Assembly (NCBI GenBank): GCA_027603945.1
Contig: JADIIU010000053.1
Coordinates: 25,833-89,832, forward strand
Length of the DNA stretch: 64,000 bases
DNA from: Terramyces sp. JEL0728
Taxonomy: Eukaryota; Chytridiomycota; Chytridiomycetes; Rhizophydiales; Terramycetaceae
Direction: 5' to 3'
This document shows positions 48,325 through 59,437 of the stretch, piece after piece (position 1 is the first letter of the stretch; each line of letters starts with the position of its first letter). The notes beneath the pieces are model-generated. The model worked only from the letters and a program-made list of their open reading frames with translations, was not told where the DNA came from and ran no database searches. The translations under genes and the position numbers were made by a program.

Positions 48325-51300
48325 TTATTTTTCTTTTCGTGATGTGTAACGTACGTTTATCTGTAGACACTCCTCAATCTCGTCAAATTCGTTGTTCATG
48401 AAGATTAGTATATCTGCGCTCTGTAGTATGTCGGATGGCAGGAATCTCAAGCCAATATATTGAGTTTCACCACCTGCCAATTCTATTCTCTGGTTTTTGA
48501 ATTGAACGAGATTCGGCTTGTCGGTTCGCATCATAAAGGTCTTTTTGTGTAAGAATGGATTGGTGTACGATACTCTCTATTTGTTAGAGTATTTCGTTAC
48601 CTTGTTGGACAACTTTCCTTTTTCAATTTGTATATCAAAAGATTTAGTAATAGGGGGGAGGGAGTAATGGCATACGACCAGCCAGCTGTAGAGCAAAATA
48701 CTTGCTTCGCATTCTAGGTTATATTCATATTACCCACTATATTGATTAGACATTTGTTTTCTGGCGCAGAATATGGAGGCAACAAAAGTGGTATTTCACT
48801 TAAAACATTTGCCTGCAACTGGACTGTTCCGGAGATACCGACCATGAATCGGCTAGGATCACTTGGATAGCAAATGACGTTCTTGGTGGATGGGCCACCT
48901 CGAATAACCAAATCCAGCTTGTTTGTTTGGCCATATATACAATTGACATCTATCCTTTTGACTGTGTGAATACACACCTTCCAAATGGCAATTACGTTTG
49001 AGCAATATTTGTCTTGATAAAGCACGAAAAACATGTTTTGGACGTCAATTGCAGCCCCTGTTTTAAATTTAAACATAATTTCCAGAAAAGATCCATTTCC
49101 TGGTGAAGCAAGTAGCGTGGTTGAGCAATTTACGTTTGGATTACTACATTTCATGTAGTAGTCTCCTTTGGTATGTACGAGCGTATCCCGTACTATCTGG
49201 CAAACTTGCGGCTCCTCTTCAACAATACTTCTTTGCAATATTTGGTTTTCGTCATAATATGTTTGGAAAGATTTATCAATGTAGTAATTTTTGAAGGTTA
49301 ATATCAATTCCAGGTATTGCAAATCCTTGCTCTTTGAATTTCTTATTGATACCAACAGATATTTTGGAGTTTGTTTGTCGGCGATATCACTGTGTAGATA
49401 AGACGCCGGCTCTTCAAATGTTTGGTAATAGAATGGAATAAAAGATTTTTCCCGAGGTTTTAGATAGATTTGAAATTGATTTTCGTAAAACTTTGGCGTA
49501 ATGGCACTTTCCTCAACGATTGAGTTTCTGGCTTTCCGGAAATATAATATTTCATCCGTGTCACTTAATATTCTGAATCAGCAAAGATTACCGCAAATCT
49601 GAACTCTCCCAGTATATTTCCAAATTTTGTTCACTCTCATACGGATTTTCTACTTCATATTCGATATAATATCCTTGTCCCAGGGACACATCCAGATGAC
49701 GAGTGGTTGTCAAATGCTTGCGAAGGACATTTTGAACATATTTTCCTTTTTTCATTTCCCGCATGCTTTGAATGATATTTAAGCTGTCCTTTGAGAATTT
49801 CGAGTGATTTTTTGATCCATTTACATTTGTACCTTCATGCGGTTCATTTGTGCGGGACAAGCTTAGTATTTTCTGAATTTTCAGAGAATTCTCATCTTTT
49901 TGCTCTTCTAACTTTTCTTCTGTGTTATACGTTTGAGTTGTTTGCAGGACCATTTTTCTTGTTTCTAGATCTATATTTACAAACTAGCATCAGAACTAAT
50001 TACTAGTTTCGGCGTGAATGAATTGGCATTTGAACTGTCAGAGTGATAATTCTCCTTTTTAATGATTTCATTGTTTGCCAAATTGTATATTCTTAAATAG
50101 AGAACGGCAACATCCTCCTTTACTTTTGTTGTCTGCCCAATAAAATCCAATTTACCTCTTCCACTTGGCTAATTTCAATTTCATAATCGCATACAACTCC
50201 ATTTGAGCCATTGCGTAATATATGTTTTAATTTGACATTTGCTTGGCCAAGATAGAACTTTGATTCACCATCCCACATGTCAATGAAAAGATGTTTGCTC
50301 CACAAGTAGTACAAAATGCTTGATTTTCCATATCGCAAGTTTTCGCTATTTTCTTTATCTCTTTGCACATTAAAGTTAACAGTAACTCCTGGTCTTTCAT
50401 CGTCTAGCTTTAAACTATTCTTACATTTTGGTCGGCCATCCAAGCCAATGCCATATAAGATACCCAGCGCCTCATCGTCTACAATTCCGGCATTGTTTGT
50501 TGTGCTGAACGAATCAACCGAATTACTAGTCCGTTCTCTAAAGTGGAATGGTGTCGAGGAACTTCTTTGATGACGGGCAGTTTTTTGAAATTCAGGAGGC
50601 AAGCTGCCATTGTATATTTTCATTTTCTCTGAACGAAAACATGGGAATGTGAAAAACTGGAAGCTAAAAGTCACAGAGTCTGGGGTAGTTCCAGAGTGCT
50701 TCCTCTTGTACAAGTCAGTAAACGATATTCCCATCAATTGAATTTTAATATCTTCGCTGGGATAGGTGTCCAAGTCTAGCCAGAGCTGAGAAGGTTGAGC
50801 AGTAGTGGTGTCTACTGCCTTTGGTTTGTCTCCAAAGTTATCCATAAACATTTCAAATCCAGCTTCCAAAAGCCGCGATTTTGATTTTCTCGACCCTAGA
50901 ATTTTCTTTGGGGCAGGAGGTGGATAGAGAATAATACTATTAGTTCGTGATCTGTTTGATTCCAGATCCAGCAATTCCTCTTGTTCTTCCTCTTCTTTAT
51001 TTACAGGAGGAGGTTGGTTTTTTAAATTAATAGGTCTATTTTCTGTTTCAACTTGAAATTCAGGTTGCTCGACATCTGAAGTTGGCAATTTTGGCAATTC
51101 CTGGACTGGTTGATTAGCAATAGGCGGGGTTTCAATGGTTTCGTCCAAATTAAAAGTGATATTGATGAATCTCGAGCCCTCATTGTTCTGCATATTATTT
51201 CGGTAGGCAAAGGTAGACATTGGGTTGAGCTTGGTGCCTGCATTAAATGTAAGACAAAATCCGTTATCTTGAATAAAATTTGTTTCTCGTTTGCTTGTCC

Positions 51301-52749
51301 CTTGTAATATAGAGTACCCCAGCATGACAAATTGGTCAATTTCATTGGCTTCTTCCAAAGATGGATCTTGTTTAGTTGAGTTAAATTTTTCCATTAGTTT
51401 TGCAAATGACCCTTTCTCTTCTGGAGGTTTATTCACTTCTAGCGATAATTTGTATTCCAAAACCATTACTAACGGAATATCTTCATTGTTAAACGAATCA
51501 ATGTTTAGTTTTCCTTCAAACTTCAAGTCAGCCTGTTCTGATTCTGAATCCTAAAGTTAAAGCTATTTACTGTGAGAGTCAATGTTACAATCAAAGGCGT
51601 GGATATAAATTCATATGAATTGTGATAACCAATATACAATCTCCTTTCATTCACTATTGGATTTTTTAAATTTCCATCAGAATCAAAGACCATGTCATTT
51701 GGGTGTGCATCATAGTATATATCTCTGAAATTTGAGAGGAGACTGTCTTCAAATGATTTAACCCCATGCGCAAAGTTCAATTGAATCTACGTCAAATTAA
51801 AATTACATTTGACAAGTATAGTTTTGTCTGTCCATCAAGGATGATACCTTTCACTGTGCTTTTCTTGATACCAGGAATCGAGCCACTCGATGGAAGAAAC
51901 GTATTTTCTTTCCACAGTCTATATTTCTGACGAATATCTGGTCTTTCAATCAAATAGTATTTCAACGAAGTTCCAGGACAAATCGTCATTGCTGAATATC
52001 CAGAAATTGAATCAAACAAAGTATGTGAGATAAACGAAAGTATTCTTGGTGTTCCAACGAATAATGGAGCACTAGAATGAATATCTACTTACGTTTTATA
52101 CTCGTTTCCAACTGCTTCTTCCGTATTATTTTCACGGGTCAGATTTAATCCTCCTCTCTTATGGTCAAACAGATACAGGATCGTCCAGCCCCCAGATAAA
52201 TCTTCAGATTCCGCAAATCCTTCAACTCTAAAACTTGTTTCAAACACAGCGACTATATGTCTACTCGTGATATGACTATGAAAATACACACACTTGATTA
52301 ACATAAGTTACCTGGTCGCGTAGTTCAAGGTTCAGTTTGTTTCCTATTAGCATTGCTCGTTGATTATCAATTCCTTCTGCATTTGCAGTGTCCTTTCCTT
52401 TGATTTTTCTGATCAGAGGTATGATTTTGCTGGACTTCCAAGTCTTTCCAAAGAAAGTCCCAGATTCAATATCAAAGAGAGAGATTGACAGGAGACATCC
52501 GATTGAAGCGTTTGACCTGGATGCTCTGTGCAATATCTTTTGGGGCACTGGGATCCCTAGGATAGAATCAAATACAATCTGGTATGTTTGGATACAGGAA
52601 TTGTCTGGTGCTTTTGATTTCTTGAAACCCGCTTTGTATTCGCCGTGATTAATAGTCGCAAGCGGTAATACGTTAGCATTTCGAATCAGATTTTCATGCC
52701 AGAGATTCAGCGGGTTGTTTGTGTTTGCCAGCATTACGCGAAAATCCAT
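48325..52749 (-). CDS. NPHP4: Nephrocystin-4 (NPHP4), ciliary transition-zone protein
   Basis: Roughly 1,400 residues over at least eight exons. N-terminal C2-like block CLLSISLFDIESGTFFGKTWKS (compare FFGRTWKT). Middle with VTFSFQFFTFPCFRSEKMKIY and IDMWDGESKFYLGQANVKLKHILR (compare [24 protein letters not shown]). C-terminal MSP-like domains: EMFKFKTGAAIDVQNMFFVLY with VKRIDVNCIYGQTNKLDLVIRG, and the last GGETQYIGLRFLPS followed by ILIFMNNEFDE (compare GGGETYTIGLRFAPS, ILIYIND). All in the NPHP4 order. NPHP4 with NPHP1/RPGRIP1L gates the cilium. I did not fix every intron. Start at ATG 52749 (MDFRVMLANT). Confidence 0.93.
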
Positions 52750-53033
52750 TCTCAATTTTGCCACTAAAATCCATTAATCTCAACCTTTATAAACAGCATA
52801 AGTCTAGCAAATTACACGTTTATAAGGAATAACTTGCCTGTAATCTGTCTTTGCTTGTCTGGTGGCAGCCACATTTCTATGCCACAACGTTTTGCTCTCC
52901 GAAAAGTTGAAAAGAAATCTTTGGTTTCACCAACAGTGCTTTTGGAATTCTTTTTATAATATCAAAGCTGTCAAACTCATTCAATAGCCCTGTGTGCAAT
53001 CTTAAAACACACCCTACTAAACTATTATAACAC
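52750..53033. other. Divergent intergenic region NPHP4/antizyme
   Basis: 284 bp with no convincing reading frame. Holds short A/T-rich stretches (TTATAAG, TTTATAATAT) and nothing I can name. Confidence 0.5.
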
Positions 53034-53608
53034 ATGCCCGCCTTGATTCCTACAGACCTGGAATCTAATGATTATCCTGAACCAATAGCAGTTTGTTCAA
53101 TCTACTCACGACCATTAACCCGCATGTTTTATTTCACGGTAATATTTACTGACGTAGACGGGTAATAAAAGAGGATGGTTGGGGTAGCACCTCTAGCGAC
53201 TCCATATGGGGTCGCAGAGGTGAAGGCTTTGTTCCCACCTTTGGCTATGATACAGCGCAATCTTTTCTGTCGTCTGTATCGTTGGATTATTCAAAGATAT
53301 CTCCAAACGAATCCAGTTTGGGGCACATCTACATTGCTTCAAGACTTGTTCCTATATTTGTTTTTAATTCTACTATTGTAATTCAGTTTGTAGATCTCCA
53401 TGACGAGATCCCTTTACGAGATTAGTAATATTGAATTAATCTTAGTATTGCAATGCTTCTGAACCTTGCAGAAGAGTTGCAGTGGAATTGCGTAGTTGCG
53501 ATCCCATCCTCCTGTAGAGAGGCTTCTCACTCCCTGATGTCGATGGGATTTGAACGAGCAACTGTTTTCCAAAGTGATTCACTTTTATTTTTTGGTTTTG
53601 AGATCTAA
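53034..53608 (+). CDS. Probable ornithine decarboxylase antizyme, possible +1 frameshift
   Basis: Antizyme binds ornithine decarboxylase and sends it to the proteasome without ubiquitin; its mRNA needs a polyamine-stimulated +1 ribosomal frameshift. With a 19-nt intron (53139-53157) removed, frame 1 runs from ATG 53034 to TAG 53185. The +1 frame continues from AGC 53186 through a second 21-nt intron (53425-53445) to TAA 53608, 177 residues in all. The C-terminal part FVDLHDEIPLRDYIAMLLNL...AEELQWNCVVAIP...SLMSMGFERATVF...SLLFFGFEI follows the antizyme pattern (LLxFAEEQL...VxICFxKNRxD...LLRTFxFLGFE...). A single 26-nt intron would also join the frames without a shift, but it lacks the usual branch element. 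Family call moderate. Confidence 0.55.
53182..53188 (+). promoter_or_regulatory. Candidate +1 programmed frameshift site GGG-TAG-C
   Basis: Frame-0 codons ...TTG GGG TAG; skipping the T at 53185 puts the ribosome in the frame that encodes the conserved antizyme-like body. Known antizyme sites usually have UGA as the frame-0 stop, so UAG would be unusual. Competing explanation is a 26-nt intron 53162-53187. Confidence 0.4.
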
Positions 53609-53612
53609 TAAA

Positions 53613-53964
53613 ATGGTAGTTGGAATATTTACAAGAGCATACAATATTAATACTTCAAATACACAGCGACGCAAGCTCAAAACACTGGGAAGAGTATGAA
53701 AAGGAGGAGGGAGCAATCAAAAGTAACTGTTTTTAATGCAGCTGTGATTGATCTCTTTGAGAGTGATGTTAAGCGGCTGCACCCCAAGGATGCACAGATC
53801 CAATATACGCTGGAGGATTTCAGTAAATTTTATGATTCGCTAAAGGAAGTCGCAGTTCTGCGGTAATTTGTTGCTGATGAAGATTGGATGCAAAAACCAA
53901 CATGTATGAAGCAATCAGCAAAAAAACTATAAAGGAAAAGGTAATTCTTGCTTATGACAGGTGA
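53613..53964 (+). CDS. ERH: Enhancer of rudimentary homologue (ERH)
   Basis: Small dimeric RNA-processing cofactor (partner of DGCR8, and of Mmi1 in fission yeast). Introns of 22, 19 and 20 nt removed give 96 residues; the first intron comes directly after the start ATG. Blocks: MHTILILQ at the start (compare SHTILLVQ), KHWEEYEKEEGAI, VIDLFESDVKRLHP, YTLEDFSKFYDSLKEVAVL, and IKEKVILAYDR (compare IKEKIYVLLRR). The order and length equal ERH. The start is only 4 bp after the antizyme-like stop, same strand, so its promoter and leader must lie in the antizyme gene, or the two share a transcript. Confidence 0.85.
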
Positions 53965-54121
53965 CAAATTATCTGCTAAGTCGTAGCAGATGAGATTTAA
54001 TAAAGCGACATTTGACAATCTGTCCATGGATGGAGATTATTTCTGTTTGCAGTCATGTAGAATGTGTGAGATAATAAAATGTTGCTTTTCTGGTTTTTCT
54101 TTTTTTCCAACCAAAATATCT

Positions 54122-54364
54122 ATGTCGCTGAGGTTAATTCAAAAATCCTTGGCAGAAAAGCCAGTAGAAACCAAAGAGAAAAAAGTATTCAAGAGAGGAG
54201 CGTTTAAATCCGTTCAGAAAAAGAGTCTGAAAAAGAAGGAACCAATAAAGGAGAAACCAATAATAGAGGAACAAAATTACCTTCAAAGGAACATTGAAAC
54301 CCTACTGCAGCTGAAAAAGACTGACAAGGAAAAACAAATCGCAAAGTTATTTCAAAAGCAATAA
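54122..54364 (+). CDS. Small lysine-rich protein, unidentified
   Basis: 80 residues, intronless, very basic in the first half (KKVFKRGAFKSVQKKSLKKKEPIKEK) with an amphipathic helix at the end (NYLQRNIETLLQLKKTDKEKQIAKLFQKQ). A nucleolar or ribosomal-assembly role would fit composition but is a guess. ATG 54122 chosen; the frame is open upstream to ATG 53990, giving 44 more residues of unlike composition. Its stop lies 4 bp from the stop of the convergent phosphatase gene. Confidence 0.55.
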   Translation: MSLRLIQKSLAEKPVETKEKKVFKRGAFKSVQKKSLKKKEPIKEKPIIEEQNYLQRNIETLLQLKKTDKEKQIAKLFQKQ

Positions 54365-54368
54365 AAAG

Positions 54369-55402
54369 CTATTTATTCAATACTTTCTTGACAGCTTCCA
54401 AAACTTGATCATGGATTTTCCCATTGGTCGCAATTATGCCTCTGTTGTTTTTTAGAGTTCTTCCTTGAGAGAAATCCAATTCCTTACCATCAATATCTGT
54501 AACTTTACCGCCGCCTTCGCTAACCATCAAAGTACCACCAGCATCTATGTTTAAAAGTAGTTACGATCCCAAATCTTTTCCTGATAGTCTGCTCTTGTTG
54601 GTATCCTGAGATAAATTCCTGCATCCCCCCTTGCAATAACAGCATACTTGCATTGAGAGTCCATTCTGATTGGTTTATTCTTGATATTGAGAATATCTGC
54701 GATTTTAACAGTATCTGACTGGTTAGAATGTGCTGCTTCGACCGATTCACAGAAACTGGTTTCGCTTGGTGATGTAGCGTCCACTACTTTGACTCTAGTT
54801 TCTGTTCTATCTTCAAATGAGCGCTAAATCAATATTTAAAGTACTTCAAATACACCTTGATGTTTAACTGCTACCATCAACGAGCCTCTGTTTGAAGCAG
54901 GATCATTGATATTCCTTGGTAAGTTTGGACATCCTTGAATTGCTACTTTAACTTCCCCATTAACAATCAGCGATAGGCAGACTGCAAATTGCTCTCCTCG
55001 CAAGAATCCTTTGGTTCCATCAATCGGATCCAGTGTCCAGAATCTACCTTGAGGACCTCCCTTGTAATTTCCAAGGTCGATCGCATCCAAAATTTGTTTG
55101 GTCGATAATGGTTTGTCCACAACTGAATTTGTCAATTCAACCACTTTGTCGCATAAAGTCTGGTTTTCCCTTAGGTCTTTAGAATCCTCTTCTCCTACTA
55201 TTGGATCGTGTGGGAATGCTTCGTGCAGAATTGAATTTACAACTGCTTGTGCTCCAAAATCTGCAACAGTGACTGGCGAAGCATCTTCCTTTACTAGTGT
55301 TTGGGATTTTACCAATTTGTTAAATACAGCCTGACATAACTTGCTGGCTTTAATAACAGCGTCAATCCCGATTGCTCGTTCTCCAGCATACAATTTCAAC
55401 AT
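54369..55402 (-). CDS. 3'(2'),5'-bisphosphate nucleotidase (HAL2/MET22 family)
   Basis: Lithium-sensitive, Mg-dependent phosphatase that turns PAP into AMP in sulfate assimilation. Two introns (21 and 20 nt) removed give 330 residues. Metal-site motifs: SPVTVADFGAQA, IVGEEDS, LDPIDGTKGFLRGEQFA, and WDHAGGTLMVSEGGGKVTD. LDPIDGTKGF is typical of HAL2/BPNT rather than inositol monophosphatase. No signal sequence, so cytosolic. Confidence 0.93.
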
Positions 55403-55468
55403 TTTCCAGAGATTTAAAAGATATAGGAAAAAATAAGTAGAGATGAAAATTCAAATTGAAAAATCATA

Positions 55469-56507
55469 TTAAATAATAAAGCCCCATATTTCAAAAGTAG
55501 CGATCGTGTATTCGGTAGCACTGGACAGTGTCTCGTTGCCGAATGTTTCACAGCGTTCTGAATGTCCGTTGTTTAGTTCATCATCTATCCAAAGACCAAA
55601 TTTTCCGTGCCTGCGTTAGTAATAATTTACCCTCCACCAAAGGCAATGCAATGCGCTTCAGATAGCACGTAGTAGTCGTTCTTTCCTGTTGCGCGATACA
55701 CAGATATCCCGTCTCCATCCATTTTCCACAGAAAACTACATTAATATCGCTTACGTGGTGCCATTCCCGTAGTATCCAGGTTGTATGTGCAACTCCTCAG
55801 AAGAAAATGCCCCAAATAGCTGGTCATTCGTATCTTTTATCACTAGTAAGCAGGGGCCTTTATCCGCAGTGTTGTGATATAATGTGTGGATACTAATCCC
55901 GTGATTTTCCAGGGAATATAGCAGGGTAACATTTGACGCTTCCTGCAACAGCGGCGGTAGGTGATGATGGAGCTAACATGAACGAATACGCACCTTCTTC
56001 AAGATATCTAGGCTGAAACTAGGTTTCTCATATTCTATAACTTCTTGGTGGGTTGGTATATATACATTTTGGTGAGAATAATCTTCGTGTAGCGCTTCTG
56101 GAAAGTCGAATTCTTCCAGCTCTGCGTCATCAAATAAAACCAGCTTTTTTGATTTTGGTTCTTTGATATTTGGGACTGTATTAATATTAATTACCAGCTT
56201 CAGGAGGCGTATGGACAATTGGAGATGCGACTGGAGAACCGACTGGACTGGAAGAAATCCCAGCCAAGTCATATATGAACGAAAGAAAGTTTTCCCCCTT
56301 TTTATTTGGAATATCGATGGGCTGGTTAGCGTCTGGACTTGCTTCCTTTTCCTCTTCCTTTTCCGGTTCAAGCTCCACTACATGAGACAATAAATTCGAA
56401 GCGGTACTGTACAATAGCGATAGGAATGGTGCAGAGTGTGGAGTGCCGTTTTTAGTGGTTTCATTAGTAATCGCGAGGTCATCTTTTGTTTGTTCTTTTG
56501 TTGCCAT
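55469..56507 (-). CDS. TLDc-domain protein (OXR1/TLDC family)
   Basis: C-terminal TLDc domain: VTLLYSLENHGISIHTLYH, GPCLLVIKDTNDQLFGAFSSE, YYGNGTTFLWKMDG, AFGGGHGKFGLWIDDELNNGHSERCETFGNETLS, FEIWGF. Introns of 19 and 20 nt interrupt it, the second inside GGG-HGKFGLW. The N-terminal half is disordered and acidic (ELEPEKEEEKEAS) with a candidate start MATKEQ at 56507. TLDc proteins protect against oxidative stress and bind the V-ATPase. Further mini-introns around 56.0-56.2 kb were not fully resolved. Confidence 0.88.
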
Positions 56508-56591
56508 TCGTTGAGCAAGATTTTTCAGAGCCAAACACCAGACTATCGAAAACAACACTCGTATATCACAAATTAATGGCGTTTATTCAAA

Positions 56592-56992
56592 TCAATCCAA
56601 GTGCTTTGGTAATCTTCCTCTACCACCTCTTCCTCTCATCCCTCTTTGGTTTCCTCTAGCTGGAGCTCTGACATTCTTACTTTCTGCCGGCCCTGTTTGC
56701 TTAGCCTTTCTCTTTGGAGCATCATCAATCAAAAGCGTATCCAATGGTAATGTGTCTGGTAGTATAAAGTAGCGGATATTATTTCCTCTGATTGACAATG
56801 AATCAAGCACAACTGGATCTCTGTGCCTTACCGTCATCTTTACAGTTTTCAAATGTGTATTCATTTGCATATCCACACCAGTAATAGTACCGCTAATTAC
56901 TGTCCCATTTTTTAATTCAATAGTGACGGTTTCTGTAGAACATTTCATCAAGAATCTAGAGTTAGCAATCGTTAGTACCTGACCAACTTCAT
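56592..56992 (-). CDS. SMD1: Spliceosomal Sm protein D1
   Basis: Core ring protein of U1, U2, U4 and U5 snRNPs. A 23-nt intron between MKLVR and [17 protein letters not shown] removed gives 125 residues. Sm1 motif: [24 protein letters not shown]; Sm2 motif: [16 protein letters not shown]-terminal RG-rich tail ([14 protein letters not shown]), the site of arginine methylation. The machinery that must cut about 20-nt introns is thus itself encoded with one. Confidence 0.96.
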
Positions 56993-57041
56993 TGTTGAAT
57001 TTTTGGTAGATCAAAAAAGTTGAAATTCAAAAAGTTTTTAT

Positions 57042-58381
57042 TCAGCGAATTAGAATGGGAGTGATTCTCTTTTTCCCATCCGCAATATTTGGCTTTGGCG
57101 CTTCCATCTTTGGGATTGGTTCAACTGGCTGCTCGACTGGAGTAAATACCTTTTCCTCGATAATAGCTTTTCCAAGTTCACCATCTGCAAATTCAATCAT
57201 TGAACAAAACCCATCAATTGACGAAATGATCAAATTTTGTCCATCATGGGACCAAGAGATATCAGTTAAGGATGCGTAGTGGAATTTGCTAAAGTAAGCA
57301 ATTGGTGCCATGTCTTCCGTGTCATAAACAACGACAGAATCATGTGTAGCGAGTGCGTAAATATATCTATAATCCGTATTTGCAAAAGACAAATCTTTTG
57401 TTCGCAGCCTGTACTTTACCGGGCTGAATTTCGCTGCAATGACAGCTTTTTGGTGTTGAGATAGGTGAGCTGCAGGGCTAAATCAACAATCAATTACTGT
57501 GTAAAAGGTCTCACAAAGACATACGAAGTCAAATCCTGGCCATGAACACCGGCAGTAGAAATCAGCAGCTGGCCATCAGGCGAAAACGACAATCTTCTAA
57601 AGAAAGAATTCAGATCTTCATCCATGTACATTCTGGGTTTCTCTGCCTACGTCAATTAAAATTACGAGATTGACTTTGGTGTGCTTTGCTGTCAGTTTCG
57701 GGATCGTCTTTTGTTTCTCTTCATATTTGTAAATGTGCAGCGCTCTTGCTGTTAGGTAATAATCACCTATCACTACTTTGCGAAGCAATGAACTGGAATA
57801 GCGGATCCCAAGCTACACCTTGCACAAAGTGCTGGTGTTCTGTCATAACATGAACGCATTTTTCTACCATTAATCAAGAGTACGTTCTTTGATATCAAAT
57901 ACTCTAATAGACGAATCAATTCCGGCAGAGGCAATCATCGTCCCGTTAGGAGACCAAGCAAGGTCATATCTTGTTAATCAAATCTTACAAATCGGATGTT
58001 GTCCCACGTAGTATAATTGCGGTTCTCCAGTGCTCTAGATTGTCAAATTCATCGTCGTCTATAGATTGCTGTTTCTTGTCAGTCTGTTCCCATAATAAAA
58101 TTGAGCCATCTAGCTTAACTGACAACTACCATCTCCACCACTCGCAATGTACTGTCCATTTGGCGACCATCGAACACAATTGACAGCGGCAGAGTGCCTT
58201 GATAATGTGGATAAATATTCTACAGTTCCATCCTTCAGACTCCAAATTCTTACATTATGATCCCCACCGCATGTTGCAAATCTATTCCGAATTGGATCGA
58301 AATCAACAGAAAATATCGGTAATTTGTCATGCCATCTATATTAAACTTGTAATACATGATTTGTAAAGTTTTTGCCCTCAT
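57042..58381 (-). CDS. CAC2: Chromatin assembly factor 1 subunit p60/CAC2
   Basis: WD40 subunit of CAF-1, which deposits H3-H4 behind replication forks. A 20-nt intron after MRAKTLQII restores the start ([16 protein letters not shown], compare IAWHNKEPVYSLDFQ). Then [45 protein letters not shown], and the C-terminal [57 protein letters not shown], which is the CHAF1B/CAC2 hallmark. Several further mini-introns between 57.4 and 58.1 kb were seen but not all placed. RTT109, which makes CAF-1's substrate mark, is in the same window. Confidence 0.9.
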
Positions 58382-58415
58382 TCAGATTGAACAAACTTTG
58401 TCTGGACATTTTCAA

Positions 58416-58694
58416 ATGCCTGTTGATCTGGAAGCGAGAAACAAATTGGAGCTGTGTCTTTTAAATTGGAAGCAGCTGATAATAGCAGAGAGCTTGATTT
58501 CCAAAATATTGCAGAAGTTTTGCCTGAATTCCACCCATTAACCTTTCCCACTCTCAATGATACATTCGCTGACGGTTATTCTTTAATATCAAAAGTGGTT
58601 AGAGATGCCTAAGCTCGCGTGGAATATTTCAATGCATTCTGTCAATATTGAAGCACAAGTAAAAATTGAGGCTGCAACTAAAAGACTCGCTTGA
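58416..58694 (+). CDS. Small unidentified protein, two mini-introns
   Basis: Removing introns of 20 nt (gtcttttaaattggaagcag) and 19 nt (gtggttagagatgcctaag) gives 79 residues: MPVDLEARNKLELSDNSREL..., then FQNIAEVLPEFHPLTFPTLNDTFADGYSLISK and a helical end HSVNIEAQVKIEAATKRLA. I do not recognise it. An upstream ATG at 58356, with an 18-nt intron, would add residues but would overlap the CAC2 start on the other strand. Confidence 0.4.
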
Positions 58695-58762
58695 ATTTAA
58701 TATATCTGCAATTGCGGTTTATCTTTTAGGCGAGATGTGATAGACGCGCCTTTGACTTTAGA

Positions 58763-59413
58763 ATGGCAAACAAACTCGTGGTATTCATGGTCGGCCCTCA
58801 AAAGACAGGAAAGACGGCAATCACAAACTATTTGGCGGAAATGTCTGAAAGTTTAGAGTCGACAGAGTATCGTCCAACTCAAGGAGTCAGGTACTCAAAA
58901 AATAATATCAGAATCCTGGAAATTGAAAAGAAGTTGGTTGCAGATCCAAAGAAAGGACAAAAATGGAGAGAGGCAAATGTAGTTGGTAAGCGAGTCCTAA
59001 TGTAGTCGAATTATGGGATTGTTCAGGAGAAATCAAGTAGAAATTGCTAATGATAGTCTCGTGGATTGCTGGAGAGCATTTTCAAACAAGATTCACGGAG
59101 CCGTATTCGTTGTTTCGGCAGATGGGAGACACGACAAGGAACTGGACCCTTGGTAATCTGGGTTAATAATAGGCAGGAAGCGATCGGATTACCAAGACCA
59201 AACCAATACACGGTATTCGCTCATAAACAAGCCCAATCAGGAGCTAGAGCAAAGGTAAAACCAAGCAACAAAGTCCTCAGCAAGTCCCCTGTGGTGTACA
59301 CCAATTTGGACCAAGATCCAGAGTCGATAAAAAACGAATTTGATTCCTTCTTGGCCAATATTTATTCTGTATTCTTGGAAAACAAGGAGCGAGAAGAGAA
59401 CGCAATTGTCTAA
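58763..59413 (+). CDS. IFT22: Intraflagellar transport GTPase-like protein IFT22/RABL5
   Basis: IFT-B subunit of the Rab-like family. Three 20-nt introns removed give 196 residues. P-loop FMVGPQKTGKTAITNYL, then YRPTQGVRI-type switch (STEYRPTQGVRYSKNN), VVELWDCSGE (compare FELWDCGGD), VDCWRAFSNKIHGAVFVVSADG, and VYTNLDQDPESIKNEFDSFL near the end (compare VHSNLEDDPEEIRMEFIKYL). As in other IFT22 proteins the later nucleotide-binding motifs are weak. Good evidence for working intraflagellar transport. Confidence 0.92.
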
Positions 59414-59437
59414 TATAATTTTTTGCTTTTTTATCAG

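Noticed and set aside
53525..53565. Possible tRNA T-arm (gggatttgaac) around 53545
   Set aside because: The 5-bp stems next to the TTCAAAT loop do not pair, no cloverleaf can be drawn, and the sequence is coding for the conserved end of the antizyme-like protein.
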